The position numbers and the translations under genes are program-made. From Phalacrocorax aristotelis (taxonomy: Eukaryota; Chordata; Aves; Suliformes; Phalacrocoracidae), in assembly GCF_949628215.1 (NCBI RefSeq), contig NC_134279.1, positions 77,940,830 to 78,004,829 of the forward strand: DNA of 64,000 nucleotides, written 5' to 3'. How positions within the stretch are numbered: the stretch's first letter is position 1; each line of letters starts with the position of its first letter. The notes beneath the pieces were generated by a model. The model made no database searches, was not told the origin of the DNA, and worked only from the letters and a program-made list of their open reading frames with translations. This document shows, piece after piece, positions 1-13,078 of this stretch.

Positions 1-3000
1 GAGTTAGAAATTTTTTAATATAAATAACTGTCAATATATATGATACAATATTTCTGTGTTTAAGGTTCCTGTAAATTGTTTGATATACGAAATAGCAGCG
101 TAGCCAGGTGAGCTGGTGTGTGCTGGGGTGGAGGCAGGCTTTTGTGCGTTGGGTGCTTCTGAAAGGCAGGGAAGAGTTGCCCGTGCCCCAGCTCAGCGGG
201 TGTGCTCAGGGCTGTGCCTGCGCACTAATGGCATTCGCGAGAAGCAAGTAAAAACGGGGATGTTTGTTTTGCAGCTTCTGGGATGTATCTGGGTTTATGC
301 AGTGGCAGAAAAAGGCATTTTGAAATTCCGATTTAACAAGTTTGGTCTGGATGCCTAGAAGTCCTGCTGTGAATCCGTTTGTCCTGCCAGGAGGAGGTAT
401 TTAACAAGCAGCTACCATGCACGGAGCAGTTCTGGCCAAGGATAAATCAGAAGGAATTTAAACAGCACCCGTGGATATATGTCTCTCCTTTCCCTTTGCA
501 CCAAATTCAAGTTTAATCATTTAATAGAGCTGTTACTCATCCTTTCTCCGTTAGCGTGTCCAACTCAGCTGCGTTTATGACTCTGCAAAGTTCTTTTTTT
601 TATATATTCAGGAGCTTTAAAATCGGGTATAACTTCTGATCTCGTGTCACTGGCTTGTTGTCAGCTGAATGTTTTCAACCGCACCTGATCTATATTTACT
701 TGTCTGTATTATAAAAACACAGGCCCTCGACATAAAACTGACCGGGCAGGTTAAAAGAATAAAGAAGAATTGGGCACTGCCAATATTAGATCAGCAACTG
801 AGATATTCTGGAAAGACTGACATTGTTCTTTTTCAAGTGCATTTACAGAAGTCTTACAAAAATGTGAAGACTATTTACTGCAACGCCTGAAATACCTGTA
901 TTTCTGCTCTGCTTTCTGTCCCTTGAATATTGTAATGCTTCTGAGATATGCATGCACTGTTTATTGAAAGAATAACGGTAGTCTTTTTTATCATATAGAA
1001 TATATATTCTATATTCTCTATATAACTTTATATAAATATAGAATATAAAATAATATAAAATATTAACAACGGCTTATTGCAACATGTAATTTTTGACCTC
1101 TTTTACAGTTCCTTGCCCGATGGCTCGCGGGGGTGGGTGCAGCACAGGTAACACTTTGTACTTAAGCCCACAGATCTGCAAAACCCTCCTTGTCCTTTTC
1201 AAAGGCCTTCTGTCTTTGTTCAATTTTTAGCAGCGTCTCCTTTTGTCATTTAAGGTGACATCATTTATTAACCGCTCACGTGAGGGTTTGGAGTTATATA
1301 TGAAATCCTATTATTTTCCTTTCTAGGTATGGATGTTCCTTGCTGCAGGGAGGAGGGTGACAGCAGGAGATGGGAGAAGGCTGGTCCATCTTCCGAAGGA
1401 AACAAGGAATAAATTAGGGACTCTTATGTGTCACCCAGGTGACATATGGCAGGGGTGACGTTGCGATGGGTGATGCTCTAGCCTGTATCTCCCCCCCTCC
1501 ATGGATCTGGGCACTGTGCTATTAGCAGAGATGCACAGAAATATTTTCTCATTAGTTTTTGTGATGGAAGCATCCCTTTTCCCCCACATGCTGCAAAACA
1601 GCATCCCTGACCCTCGGCTGGTCTCGTTGTCGTGCTCTCAGCACAGTGACAAGGAAGGAAAGAAAACCAAAGAAGTTGCAGATATCAGGGACTGGGCTAA
1701 TTTTCTCAGACATAAAATAATATTTTTATTAGTGCTTCTGTTTCTCTCTGTTATATGCTCTGGGAAAACAGCCTGTGAAACAGGAGGTGATTTTTTTTCC
1801 ACCATCTCTTGCATTTGTAAAACCTGCTGCTAAAATCTCTCTAAAGTTTTCTGCCGTAAAACACCCTATTGATGATTATAGGAATTACTACAATTTTTTC
1901 ATTGTTTCCATTGCTAAACTGCCCAAACCTGTGTTTCAACAGGACAGGTAGCATCCTTGACCGTTGCTGTACTTTCCTGTTTTAACTGCACACAGATGAC
2001 GTTGAGGTTGAGGGTCTTTTGGTTTTTTTTTTTGTTGGGTTTTAAATTTTTTTTCACTTTACAAAAGAATAACAACACTAAATTGGGGAATTCAGGAGTT
2101 GAGCAAACTCTTTGCTACCTGTTACAGTTATTCACTGGTGGGCAGAGAGCCAAGGGGTAAATCCCCACCATTTGCATGGGTGTTACAGGAGATGGGATAA
2201 GCTGGTGGCTGAAGTCTGTCAAGACAAGATGGTGCCAGGGTGGCTCCAGTGAGGTTCCAGTGAGGGTTGAACACCATGGGGATGGTGTGATCATGGGATG
2301 GAGGGAGCAGACTGGGAAGGGTTACCCCCGAGACTGCTCACATACCTCTGGGAAGGGAGGACTGGGATGTCACAGCCTGCCTTTTGCTGCTCAGACCTGG
2401 CCCCAGCTTTGTGGCCATGGGAGGCCATCTCCTGTGCTGGGCATGAGGTGGGAGAGGCAAAGCAAGGATGGGCATTAAGGTCAAGCATGGGAAATGGAGC
2501 TGGGATTTCAAAAGCAGCTGCAGACAGAGGGAAAAACCCTGGTTTTGAAATAACAAAACTTTGCCCATGGAATTTTCAAAAGGGTTTGTTTCCTTATAGA
2601 TGTCCTGTAAAAAATACATATCTCATAAACCACCTGCTCCTGGGGCAAAGCTTTGTGCACCAAGTGCTTGCAGAGTAGAAAAATGGTGGGTTTAGTTCAT
2701 ATAGTTCATTTCAGCTTTCCCAGAGGCTAAAATATGCTGCTGGTATGATGCGTCAGAAGCAGAGATGCTCAGGGACCCCTCCCTGCAGCATCCCTGGTGG
2801 GATGGGGTCTGGGGTCGATGTATCCTGCAGCCGTCAGCTGGGTGGCCTGAGAGCCTGGGTGAGCATCACAGCCTGTGAAAGCTGGCTCATCGTGGTCCAC
2901 TGATGGCAGTGTTACTGCATAATGTAGGGGAAACATCCATCACAAAGAGCACCCATGACCGGGTTTGAGACCAAGGCCTCCAGAAAAATCTATATTGAAG

Positions 3001-3465
3001 TAGAGTGGCAGTTCTCTGCAGCTGGGAGCTTAGGGAGGGTAAGGCCTGAGGGATGCTGCTGTGCCACTGTAATGCTTTCAACATACATAAGCTCTTCCAG
3101 CGCCTGCATTTGCCCTGGCCCTGGGGACTCTGGAGCTACATCAGCCCTTTGCTTGTGGGCAGCTGTTAAGGACACACAATGTGCAGGACAGGAGATCCCT
3201 GCTGCTTCCCCAGCAGTAAAAATAGCTGCCGCCCTTCCCAACCATGCTGGGGCCAGAAGGTGGCTGCACAATCTTCCCCATGCACTCACTGCAGGTGATG
3301 GAGCCTTACACTGGTGCCCCTGTTTGAGCAGAGAACTGGAATGCATCCAAAGGTGAGCGTCAGCTGCCCGTGTTTAGCAAAGCACGGAACGGACAGCCAC
3401 ATATCACACTTGCAGCCCCAGGCAGTGACAGAGTAGTGAACACCCCTGCAGAGAACAACTCTGTT
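1..3465. other. Unassigned sequence left of the minisatellite
   Basis: I see no recognisable gene here. Open stretches are short, lack convincing exon borders and show no domain. It contains an AT-rich block near 985-1065 (listed separately) and a few poly-T runs (for example near 2022-2054). It may be intergenic, or an intron or UTR of a gene outside the window. Confidence 0.5.
985..1065. repeat. AT-rich low-complexity block with a palindrome
   Basis: Almost pure A/T sequence built from TATA and TAGAATAT words. It includes a perfect 18-bp inverted repeat, ATAGAATATATATTCTAT, starting near 996. No coding or RNA function is evident. Confidence 0.6.
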
Positions 3466-3474
3466 TCAGGCATT

Positions 3475-6400
3475 GCTAGGTGCTCTGCACACTCGGGCAT
3501 CGCTCAGGGCTCTGCACACTCGGGCATCGCTCAGGGCTCGGCACACTCGGGCATCCCTCAGGGCTCGGCACACGCGGGCATCGCTCAGGGCTCGGCACAC
3601 GCGGGCATCGCTCAGGGCTCGGCACACTCGGGCATCGCTCAGGGCTCTGCACACTCGGGCATCGCTCAGGGCTCGGCACACTCGGGCATCCCTCAGGGCT
3701 CGGCACACTTGGGAATCCCTCAGGGCTCGGCACACGCGGGCATCGCTCAGGGCTCGGCACACGCGGGCATCGCTCAGGGCTCGGCACACGCGGGCATCGC
3801 TCAGGGCTCGGCACACGCGGGCATCGCTCAGGGCTCGGCACACTCGGGCATCGCTCAGGGCTCGGCACACGCGGGCATCGCTCAGGGCTCGGCACACGCG
3901 GGCATCGCTCAGAGCTCGGCACACTCGGGCATCGCTCAGAGCTCGGCACACGCGAGCATCACTCAGGGCTCGGCACACTCGGGCATCGCTCAGGGCTCGA
4001 CACACTCGGGCATCGCTCAGGGCTCGGCACACTCGGGCATCGCTCAGAGCTCGGCACACGCGGGCATCGCTCAGGGCTCGGCACACTCGGGCATCGCTCA
4101 GGGCTCAGCACACGCGAGCATCACTCAGGGCTCGGCACACTCGGACATCCCACAGAGCTCAGCACACTCGGGCATCGCTCAGGGCTCGGCACACGCGGGC
4201 ATCCCTCAGGGCTCGGCACACTCGGGCATCCCTCAGGGCTCGGCACACTCGGACATCCCACAGAGCTCAGCACACTCGGGCATCGCTCAGGGCTCAGCAC
4301 ACGCGGGCATCGCTCAGAGCTCAGAACACTCGGGCATCGCTCAGGGCTCGGCACACTCGGGCATCGCTCAGGGCTCGGCACAAGCGGGCATCGCTCAGGG
4401 CTCAGCACACGCGGGCATCGCTCAGAGCTCGGAACACGCGGGCATCGCTCAGGGCTCGGCACACGCGGGCATCGCTCAGGGCTCGGCACACTCGGGCATC
4501 CCACAGAGCTCAGAACACTCGGGCATCCCACAGAGCTCAGAACACTCGGGCATCCCACAGAGCTCAGCACACGCGGGCATCGCTCAGGGCTCGGCACACT
4601 CGGGCATCGCTCAGGGCTCGGCACACTCGGGCATCGCTCAGGGCTCGGCACACGCGAGCATCACTCAGGGCTCGGCACACTCGGGCATCGCTCAGAGCTC
4701 GGCACACGCGGGCATCGCTCAGGGCTCGGCACACGCGGGCATCGCTCAGGGCTCGGCACAGGCGGGCATCGCTCAGGGCTCGGCACACTCGGGCATCCCT
4801 CAGGGCTCGGCACACTCGGGCATCGCTCAGAGCTCGGCACACGCGGGCATCGCTCAGGGCTCGGCACACTCGGGCATCGCTCAGGGCTCGGCACACGCGG
4901 GCATCGCTCAGGGCTCGGCACACGCGGGCATCGCTCAGAGCTCAGCACACTCGGGCATCGCTCAGGGCTCGGCACACTCGGGCATCGCTCAGAGCTCGGC
5001 ACACGCGGGCATCGCTCAGGGCTCGGCACACGCGGGCATCGCTCAGGGCTCGGCACACGCGGGCATCGCTCAGGGCTCGGCACACTCGGGCATCCCACAG
5101 AGCTCAGCACACTCGGGCATCGCTCAGAGCTCGGCACACGCGGGCATCGCTCAGGGCTCGGCACACGCGGGCATCGCTCAGGGCTCGGCACACGCGGGCA
5201 TCGCTCAGGGCTCGGCACACTCGGGCATCGCTCAGGGCTCGGCACACGCGGGCATCGCTCAGGGCTCGGCACACTCGGGCATCGCTCAGAGCTCGGCACA
5301 CGCGGGCATCGCTCAGGGCTCGGCACACTCGGGCATCGCTCAGGGCTCGGCACACGCGGGCATCGCTCAGGGCTCGGCACACTCGGGCATCGCTCAGGGC
5401 TCAGCACACGCGGGCATCGCTCAGGGCTCAGCACACGCGGGCATCCCTCAGGGCTCGGCACACTCGGGCATCGCTCAGAGCTCGGCACACGCGGGCATCG
5501 CTCAGAGCTCGGCACACGCGGGCATCGCTCAGGGCTCGGCACACGCGGGCATCGCTCAGGGCTCGGCACACGCGGGCATCGCTCAGGGCTCGGCACACTC
5601 GGGCATCGCTCAGGGCTCGGCACACTCGGGCATCGCTCAGGGCTCGGCACACGCGAGCATCACTCAGGGCTCGGCACACTCGGGCATCCCACAGAGCTCA
5701 GCACACTCGGGCATCGCTCAGAGCTCGGCACACGCGGGCATCGCTCAGGGCTCGGCACACGCGGGCATCGCTCAGGGCTCGGCACACGCGGGCATCGCTC
5801 AGGGCTCGGCACACGCGGGCATCCCTCAGGGCTCGGCACACTCGGGCATCGCTCAGGGCTCGGCACACGCGGGCATCGCTCAGGGCTCGGCACACGCGGG
5901 CATCGCTCAGGGCTCGGCACACGCGGGCATCGCTCAGGGCTCGGCACACTCGGGCATCGCTCAGGGCTCAGCACACGCGGGCATCGCTCAGGGCTCGGCA
6001 CACTCGGGCATCGCTCAGGGCTCGGCACACTCGGGCATCCCACAGAGCTCGGCACACGCGGGCATCGCTCAGGGCTCGGCACACTCGGGCATCCCTCAGG
6101 GCTCGGCACACTCGGGCATCCCACAGAGCTCGGCACACTCGGGCATCGCTCAGTGCTCGGCACACTCGGGCATCGCTCAGGGCTCGGCACAGGCGGGCAT
6201 CGCTCAGGGCTCGGCACACGCGGGCATCGCTCAGGGCTCGGCACACTCGGGCATCGCTCAGGGCTCGGCACACGCGGGCATCGCTCAGGGCTCGGCACAC
6301 TCGGGCATCGCTCAGAGCTCGGCACACTCGGGCATCGCTCAGGGCTCGGCACACGCGGGCATCGCTCAGGGCTCGGCACACTCGGGCATCGCTCAGGGCT

Positions 6401-9400
6401 CGGCACACGCGGGCATCGCTCAGGGCTCGGCACACTCGGGCATCCCTCAGGGCTCGGCACACTCGGGCATCGCTCAGAGCTCGGCACACGCGGGCATCGC
6501 TCAGGGCTCTGCACACTCGGGCATCGCTCAGGGCTCGGCACACTCGGGCATCCCTCAGGGCTCGGCACACGCGGGCATCGCTCAGGGCTCGGCACACTCG
6601 GGCATCGCTCAGAGCTCGGCACACGCGGGCATCGCTCAGGGCTCTGCACACTCGGGCATCGCTCAGGGCTCGGCACACTCGGGCATCGCTCAGAGCTCGG
6701 CACACTCGGGCATCGCTCAGGGCTCGGCACACGCGGGCATCGCTCAGGGCTCGGCACACTCGGGCATCGCTCAGGGCTCGGCACACTCGGGCATCGCTCA
6801 GGGCTCGGCACACTCGGGCATCGCTCAGGGCTCAGCACACGCGGGCATCGCTCAGGGCTCGGCACACTCGGGCATCGCTCAGGGCTCAGCACACTCGGGC
6901 ATCGCTCAGGGCTCGGCAGACGCGGGCATCCCACAGAGCTCAGCACACTCGGCCATCGCTCAGAGCTCGGCACACTCGGGCATCGCTCAGAGCTCGGCAC
7001 ACTCGGGCATCGCTCAGGGCTCAGCACACGCGGGCATCGCTCAGGGCTCGGCACACGCGGGCATCGCTCAGGGCTCGGCACACTCGGGCATCGCTCAGGG
7101 CTCGGCAGACGCGGGCATCCCACAGAGCTCAGCACACTCGGGCATCCCTCAGGGCTCGGCACACGCGGTCATCCCACAGAGCTCAGCACACTCGGGCATC
7201 GCTCAGAGCTCGGCACACTCGGGCATCGCTCAGGGCTCGGCACACGCGGGCATCGCTCAGGGCTCGGCACACGCGGGCATCGCTCAGGGCTCGGCACACT
7301 CGGGCATCGCTCAGGGCTCGGCACACTCGGGCATCGCTCAGAGCTCGGCACACGCGGGCATCGCTCAGGGCTCGGCACACGCGGGCATCCCTCAGGGCTC
7401 GGCACACTCGGGCATCGCTCAGAGCTCGGCACACGCGAGCATCACTCAGGGCTCGGCACACTCGGGCATCGCTCAGAGCTCGGCACACGCGGGCATCACT
7501 CAGGGCTCGGCACACTCGGGCATCGCTCAGGGCTCGACACACTCGGGCATCGCTCAGGGCTCGGCACACTCGGGCATCCCTCAGGGCTCGGCACACTCGG
7601 GCGTCGCTCAGGGCTCGGCACACGCGGGCATCGCTCAGGGCTCGACACACTCGGGCATCGCTCAGGGCTCGGCACACTCGGGCATCGCTCAGAGCTCGGC
7701 ACACGCGGGCATCGCTCAGGGCTCGGCACACTCGGGCATCCCTCAGGGCTCGGCACACGCGGGCATCGCTCAGGGCTCGGCACACTCGGGCATCGCTCAG
7801 GGCTCGGCACACTCGGGCATCCCTCAGGGCTCGGCACACGCGGGCATCCCACAGAGCTCAGCACACTCGGGCATCGCTCAGGGCTCAGCACACGCGGGCA
7901 TCGCTCAGAGCTCAGCACACGCGGGCATCGCTCAGAGCTCGGAACACGCGGGCATCGCTCAGGGCTCGGCACACTCGGGCATCGCTCAGGGCTCAGCACA
8001 CGCGGGCATCGCTCAGAGCTCGGAACACGCGGGCATCGCTCAGGGCTCGGCACACTCGGGCATCGCTCAGGGCTCGGCACACGCGGGCATCCCACAGAGC
8101 TCAGAACACTCGGGCATCCCACAGAGCTCAGCACACGCGGGCATCGCTCAGGGCTCGGCACACGCGGGCATCGCTCAGGGCTCGGCACACTCGGGCATCG
8201 CTCAGGGCTCGGCACACGCGAGCATCACTCAGGGCTCGGCACACTCGGGCATCGCTCAGGGCTCAGCACACTCGGGCATCGCTCAGAGCTCGGCACACGC
8301 GGGCATCGCTCAGGGCTCGGCACACGCGGGCATCGCTCAGGGCTCGGCACAGGCGGGCATCGCTCAGGGCTCGGCACACGCGGGCATCCCTCAGGGCTCG
8401 GCACACTCGGGCATCGCTCAGGGCTCGGCACACGCGGGCATCGCTCAGGGCTCGGCACACTCGGGCATCGCTCAGGGCTCGGCACACGCGGGCATCGCTC
8501 AGGGCTCGGCACACTCGGGCATCGCTCAGGGCTCAGCACACGCGGGCATCGCTCAGGGCTCAGCACACTCGGGCATCGCTCAGGGCTCGGCACACTCGGG
8601 CATCCCACAGAGCTCAGCACACTCGGGCATCGCTCAGGGCTCGGCACACGCGGGCATCGCTCAGGGCTCGGCACACTCGGGCATCGCTCAGGGCTCGGCA
8701 CACGCGAGCATCACTCAGGGCTCGGCACACTCGGGCATCGCTCAGAGCTCGGCACACGCGGGCATCGCTCAGGGCTCGGCACACGCGAGCATCGCTCAGG
8801 GCTCGGCACACGCGGGCATCGCTCAGGGCTCGGCACACTCGGGCATCGCTCAGAGCTCGGCACACGCGGGCATCGCTCAGGGCTCGGCACACGCGGGCAT
8901 CGCTCAGGGCTCGGCACACTCGGGCATCGCTCAGGGCTCGGCACACGCGGGCATCGCTCAGGGCTCGGCACACTCGGGCATCCCACAGAGCTCGGCACAC
9001 TCGGGCATCGCTCAGGGCTCGGCACACTCGGGCATCGCTCAGAGCTCGGCACACGCGGGCATCGCTCAGGGCTCGGCACACGCGGGCATCGCTCAGGGCT
9101 CGGCACACTCGGGCATCGCTCAGGGCTCAGCACACGCGGGCATCGCTCAGGGCTCGGCACACTCGGGCATCGCTCAGGGCTCAGCACACTCGGGCATCGC
9201 TCAGGGCTCGGCACACGCGGGCATCCCACAGAGCTCAGCACACTCGGGCATCCCTCAGGGCTCGGCACACGCGGGCATCCCACAGAGCTCAGCACACTCG
9301 GGCATCGCTCAGAGCTCGGCACACTCGGGCATCGCTCAGAGCTCGGCACACTCGGGCATCGCTCAGAGCTCGGCACACGCGGGCATCGCTCAGGGCTCGG

Positions 9401-12117
9401 CACACGCGGGCATCCCTCAGGGCTCGGCACACTCGGGCATCCCACAGAGCTCAGCACACGCGGGCATCGCTCAGGGCTCGGCACACGCGGGCATCGCTCA
9501 GGGCTCGGCACACTCGGGCATCGCTCAGAGCTCGGCACACTCGGGCATCGCTCAGGGCTCGGCACACTCGGGCATCGCTCAGGGCTCGGCACACTCGGGC
9601 ATCCCACAGAGCTCAGCACACGCGGGCATCACTCAGGGCTCGGCACACTCGGGCATCGCTCAGGGGTCGGCACACGCGGGCATCGCTCAGGGCTCGGCAC
9701 ACTCGGGCATCCCTCAGGCCTCGGCACACGCGGGCATCCTTCAGGACTTGGCACACTCGGGCATCCCACAGAGCTCAGCACACGCGGGCATCCCTCAGTG
9801 CTCGGCACACTCGGACATCCCACAGAGCTCAGCACACGCGGGCATCGCTCAGGGCTCGGCACACGCGGGCATCGCTCAGGGCTCGGCACACTCGGGCATC
9901 GCTCAGGGCTCGGCACACGCGGGCATCGCTCAGGGCTCGGCACACTCGGGCATCCCTCAGGGCTCGGCACACTCGGGCATCGCTCAGGGCTCGGCACACT
10001 CGGGCATTGCTCAGGGCTCGGCACACTCGGGCATCGCTCAGGGCTCGGCACACTCGGGCATCCCTCAGGGCTCGGCACACTCGGGCATCGCTCAGAGCTC
10101 GGCACACTCGGGCATCGCTCAGGGCTCGGCACACTCGGGCATCGCTCAGAGCTCGGCACACTCGGGCATCGCTCAGGGCTCGGAACACTCGGGCATCGCT
10201 CAGGGCTCGGCACACTCGGGCATCCCACAGAGCTCAGCACACGCGGGCATCGCTCAGGGCTCGGCACACTCGGGCATCGCTCAGGGCTCGGCACACTCGG
10301 GCATCACTCAGGGCTCGGCACACTCGGGCATCCCACAGAGCTCAGCACACGCGGGCATCGCTCAGGGCTCGGCACACGCGGGCATCGCTCAGGGCTCGGC
10401 ACACTCGGGCATCCCTCAGGCCTCGGCACACGCGGGCATCCTTCAGGACTTGGCACACTCGGGCATCCCACAGAGCTCAGCACACGCGGGCATCGCTCAG
10501 GGCTCGGCACACTCGGACATCCCACAGAGCTCAGCACACGCGGGCATCGCTCAGGGCTCGGCACACTCGGGCATCGCTCAGGGCTCGGCACACGCGGGCA
10601 TCGCTCAGGGCTCGGCACACTCGGGCATCGCTCAGGGCTCGGCACACTCGGGCATTGCTCAGGGCTCGGCACACTCGGGCATCCCACAGAGCTCAGCACA
10701 CTCGGGCATCGCTCAGGGCTCGGCACACTTGGGAATCCCTCAGGGCTCAGCACACTCGGGCATCGCTCAGGGCTCGGCACACTCGGGCATCGCTCAGGGC
10801 TCGGCACACGCGGGCATCCCACAGAGCTCGGCACACTCGGGCATCGCTCAGGGCTCGGCACACGCGGGCATCGCTCAGGGCTCGGCACACTCGGGCATCG
10901 CTCAGGGCTCAGCACACTCGGGCATCGCTCAGGGCTCGGCACACTCGGGCATCGCTCAGGGCTCGGCACACGCGGGCATCGCTCAGGGCTCGGCACACTC
11001 GGGCATCGCTCAGGGCTCAGCACACGCGGGCCTCGCTCAGGGCTCGGCACACGTGGGCATCGCTCAGGGCTCGGCACACGCGGGCATCGCTCAGGGCTCG
11101 GCACACTCGGGCATCGCTCAGGGCTCGGCACACTCGGGCATTGCTCAGGGCTCGGCACACTCGGGCATCCCTCAGGGCTCGGCACACGCGGGCATCGCTC
11201 AGGGCTCGGCACACGCGGGAATCGCTCAGGGCTCGGCACACTCGGGCATCGCTCAGGGCTCGGCACACTCGGGCATCGCTCAGGGCTCGGCACACGCGGG
11301 CATCGCTCAGGGCTCGGCACACGCGGGCATCCCTCAGGGCTCGGCACACTCGGGCATCGCTCAGGGCTCGGCACACTTGGGCATCCCACAGAGCTCAGCA
11401 CACTCGGGCATCGCTCAGGGCTCGGCACACTCGGGCATCGCTCAGGGCTCAGCACACGCGGGCATCGCTCAGGGCTCGGCACACGCGGGCATCGCTCAGG
11501 GCTCAGCACACTCAGGCATCGCTCAGAGCTCGGCACACTCGGGCATCGCTCAGGGCTCGGCACACTCGGGCATCGCTCAGGGCTCGGCACACGCGGGCAT
11601 CGCTCAGAGCTCGGCACACTCGGGCATCGCTCAGGGCTCGGCACACGCGGGCGTCGCTCAGGGCTCGGCACACGCGGGCATCCCTCAGGGCTCAGCACAC
11701 GCGGGCATCGCTCAGGGCTCGGCACACTCGGGCATCGCTCAGAGCTCGGCACACTCGGGCATCGCTCAGGGCTCGGCACACGCGGGCATCGCTCAGGGCT
11801 CGGCACACGCGGGCATCCCTCAGGGCTCGGCACACTCGGGCATCACTCAGGGCTCAGCACACGCGGGCATCGCTCAGGGCTCGGCACACTCGGGCATCGC
11901 TCAGGGCTCGGCACACGCGGGCATCGCTCAGGGCTCGGCACACTCAGGCATCGCTCAGGGCTCGGCACACGCGGGCATCGCTCAGGGCTCGGCACACTCA
12001 GGCATCGCTCAGGGCTCGGCACACGCGGGCATCGCTCAGAGCTCGGCACACTTGGGCATCGCTCAGGGCTCGGCACACTTGGGCATCGCTCAGAGCTCAG
12101 CACACGCGGGTATCATT
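3475..12117. repeat. 27-bp GC-rich minisatellite, about 320 tandem copies
   Basis: One uninterrupted head-to-tail array of a 27-bp unit, GGCTCGGCACACTCGGGCAT followed by CGCTCAG. Length divided by period gives about 320 copies. Units differ at a few fixed sites: GGC/AGC, TCG/GCG, GCT/CCT/CCA, and TCGGCA/TCAGCA. Each copy carries about three CpGs, or four in GCG variants. Read in one plus frame it gives a nine-residue repeat GSAH(S/A)GI(A/P)Q; the other two plus frames and two minus frames are also open because the period is a multiple of three. The left edge is sharp at about 3470. The right edge decays through degraded units to about 12200. The longest open frame (to the TAG at 12118-12120) opens at a GTG at 3370, not an ATG, and I see no promoter, signal or non-repeat domain, so I do not call a protein. 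It lies downstream of CD8B in that gene's direction. Confidence 0.95.
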
Positions 12118-12200
12118 TAGGTCCTCGCTCAATATTGTATTTCTGAGGGCTCAGGACAGTGTCATTGCTTAGGGCTCAGCACACTCTCTGAAGGCATCGC
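12118..12200. repeat. Degraded right edge of the 27-bp array
   Basis: Fragments of the unit (GCTCA, GGGCTCA, GGGCTCAGCACACTC, GGCATCGCTC) persist with substitutions and indels before unique sequence begins. This is the usual appearance of an array boundary that escapes homogenisation. Confidence 0.7.
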
Positions 12201-13037
12201 TCGGGGCAGCTCGCACCGGCTTGTTGTGCCCTGGGTTCAGGGCCAGCCTGGCCTCTGTTCTCAGAGGCGGTTGGTAGTTTACAGGCTGCGCCAGGTGTTT
12301 GGCCTTGCTGATATCACTTTGTCTGTCTTTACTCTCCCACTCCTGGCAGCGTGCAGTCTCCCATGGGAAAGTCACCCTCCCAGATCAGCTTCCCTGAGCG
12401 TTTGCTCTGCTTTAACTCTTGTTTGTGCAAAGGCCGTTGTTCCTGACTTGCCCCGCCACCGTGTCCCTCACCGAGCGGGGCCGTGAGACACCAGCCTGCA
12501 GAGCAAAATGGCTACGCCATATATTCACTACAGCTAATCAACGTCCCTGTACATGGCCTTTACAAGCTGTGCAGTGACCCACCACTGCATCTGCCAGTTG
12601 CTCACTAATGTTTGTTACCAAAGTCTTATTAATGTGTGTTAGCAGGAGGAAACCGAAAGCACCTTTGTGCTTTCATACAGCTGAACACAGAGGAGAGCCA
12701 AGGAGCTCACAGAATCTTTCCAGCCCATCTGAATCCCTTCGGTACACCTGCCCTGGTACCCCCAGTGGAGAACCAGTCATGATATTCACCCTGCTCAGTC
12801 CCCTTTGGGAAATGCTCAGCACGCTGCAGAATCCGGCCTGGGCCTTTTACCAGCTGTTGTGTCAAGGAAAAATGTTAAAATTGGGGTCTGTTGCAGGAAA
12901 TGTCTGTCTTGCAGTGTAAGCCCACGTCTGTCCCCTGTAATGTCCTTCCTGAGTGACATCCAGGCAGTGCTCAGCACTGTGCAGTGGAGGGTCCATAGCT
13001 TCTCCCTGCCTGCCTGAGGTGGGGGAACCGGTGGGAT
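12201..13037 (-). other. Probable CD8B 3' UTR and downstream flank
   Basis: This stretch lies between the CD8B stop codon and the minisatellite. The terminal CD8B exon must continue into it as 3' UTR. I found no clear AATAAA on the minus strand, so the cleavage site is undetermined. No other gene is visible. Confidence 0.45.
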
Positions 13038-13078
13038 TTACTGCCTGTGGATGCGAAGCCACAGCCTCCGCCGCAGAC
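13038..13078 (-). CDS. CD8B: CD8B coding exon 5, cytoplasmic tail
   Basis: The acceptor is ATCTCTCTCCAG. After completing the split Arg codon it reads LRRRLWLRIHRQ and stops at TAA. The tail is short and basic without a CxCP motif, as expected for CD8 beta. Intron 4 is only 116 bp. Confidence 0.85.

Noticed and set aside
116-358. 80-codon ORF near the left edge
   Set aside because: No domain, no splice sites and a length expected by chance.
3466-12103. Many minus-strand ORFs across the array (CRALSDARV and PSPERCPSV repeats)
   Set aside because: These are the reverse-strand readings of the same repeat. The third minus frame has TGA in most units.
3475-12117. CRISPR array or immunoglobulin switch-like region
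   Set aside because: There are no unique spacers between repeats, so it is not CRISPR. AGCT occurs in some units, but there is no Ig constant gene context or switch-type strand asymmetry.
3370-12120. Single 2916-codon ORF across the minisatellite as a giant repeat protein
   Set aside because: It opens with GTG, has no ATG, signal or non-repeat domain, and the other two plus frames are equally open. The openness follows from a 27-bp period without stop triplets. Kept only as a finding.
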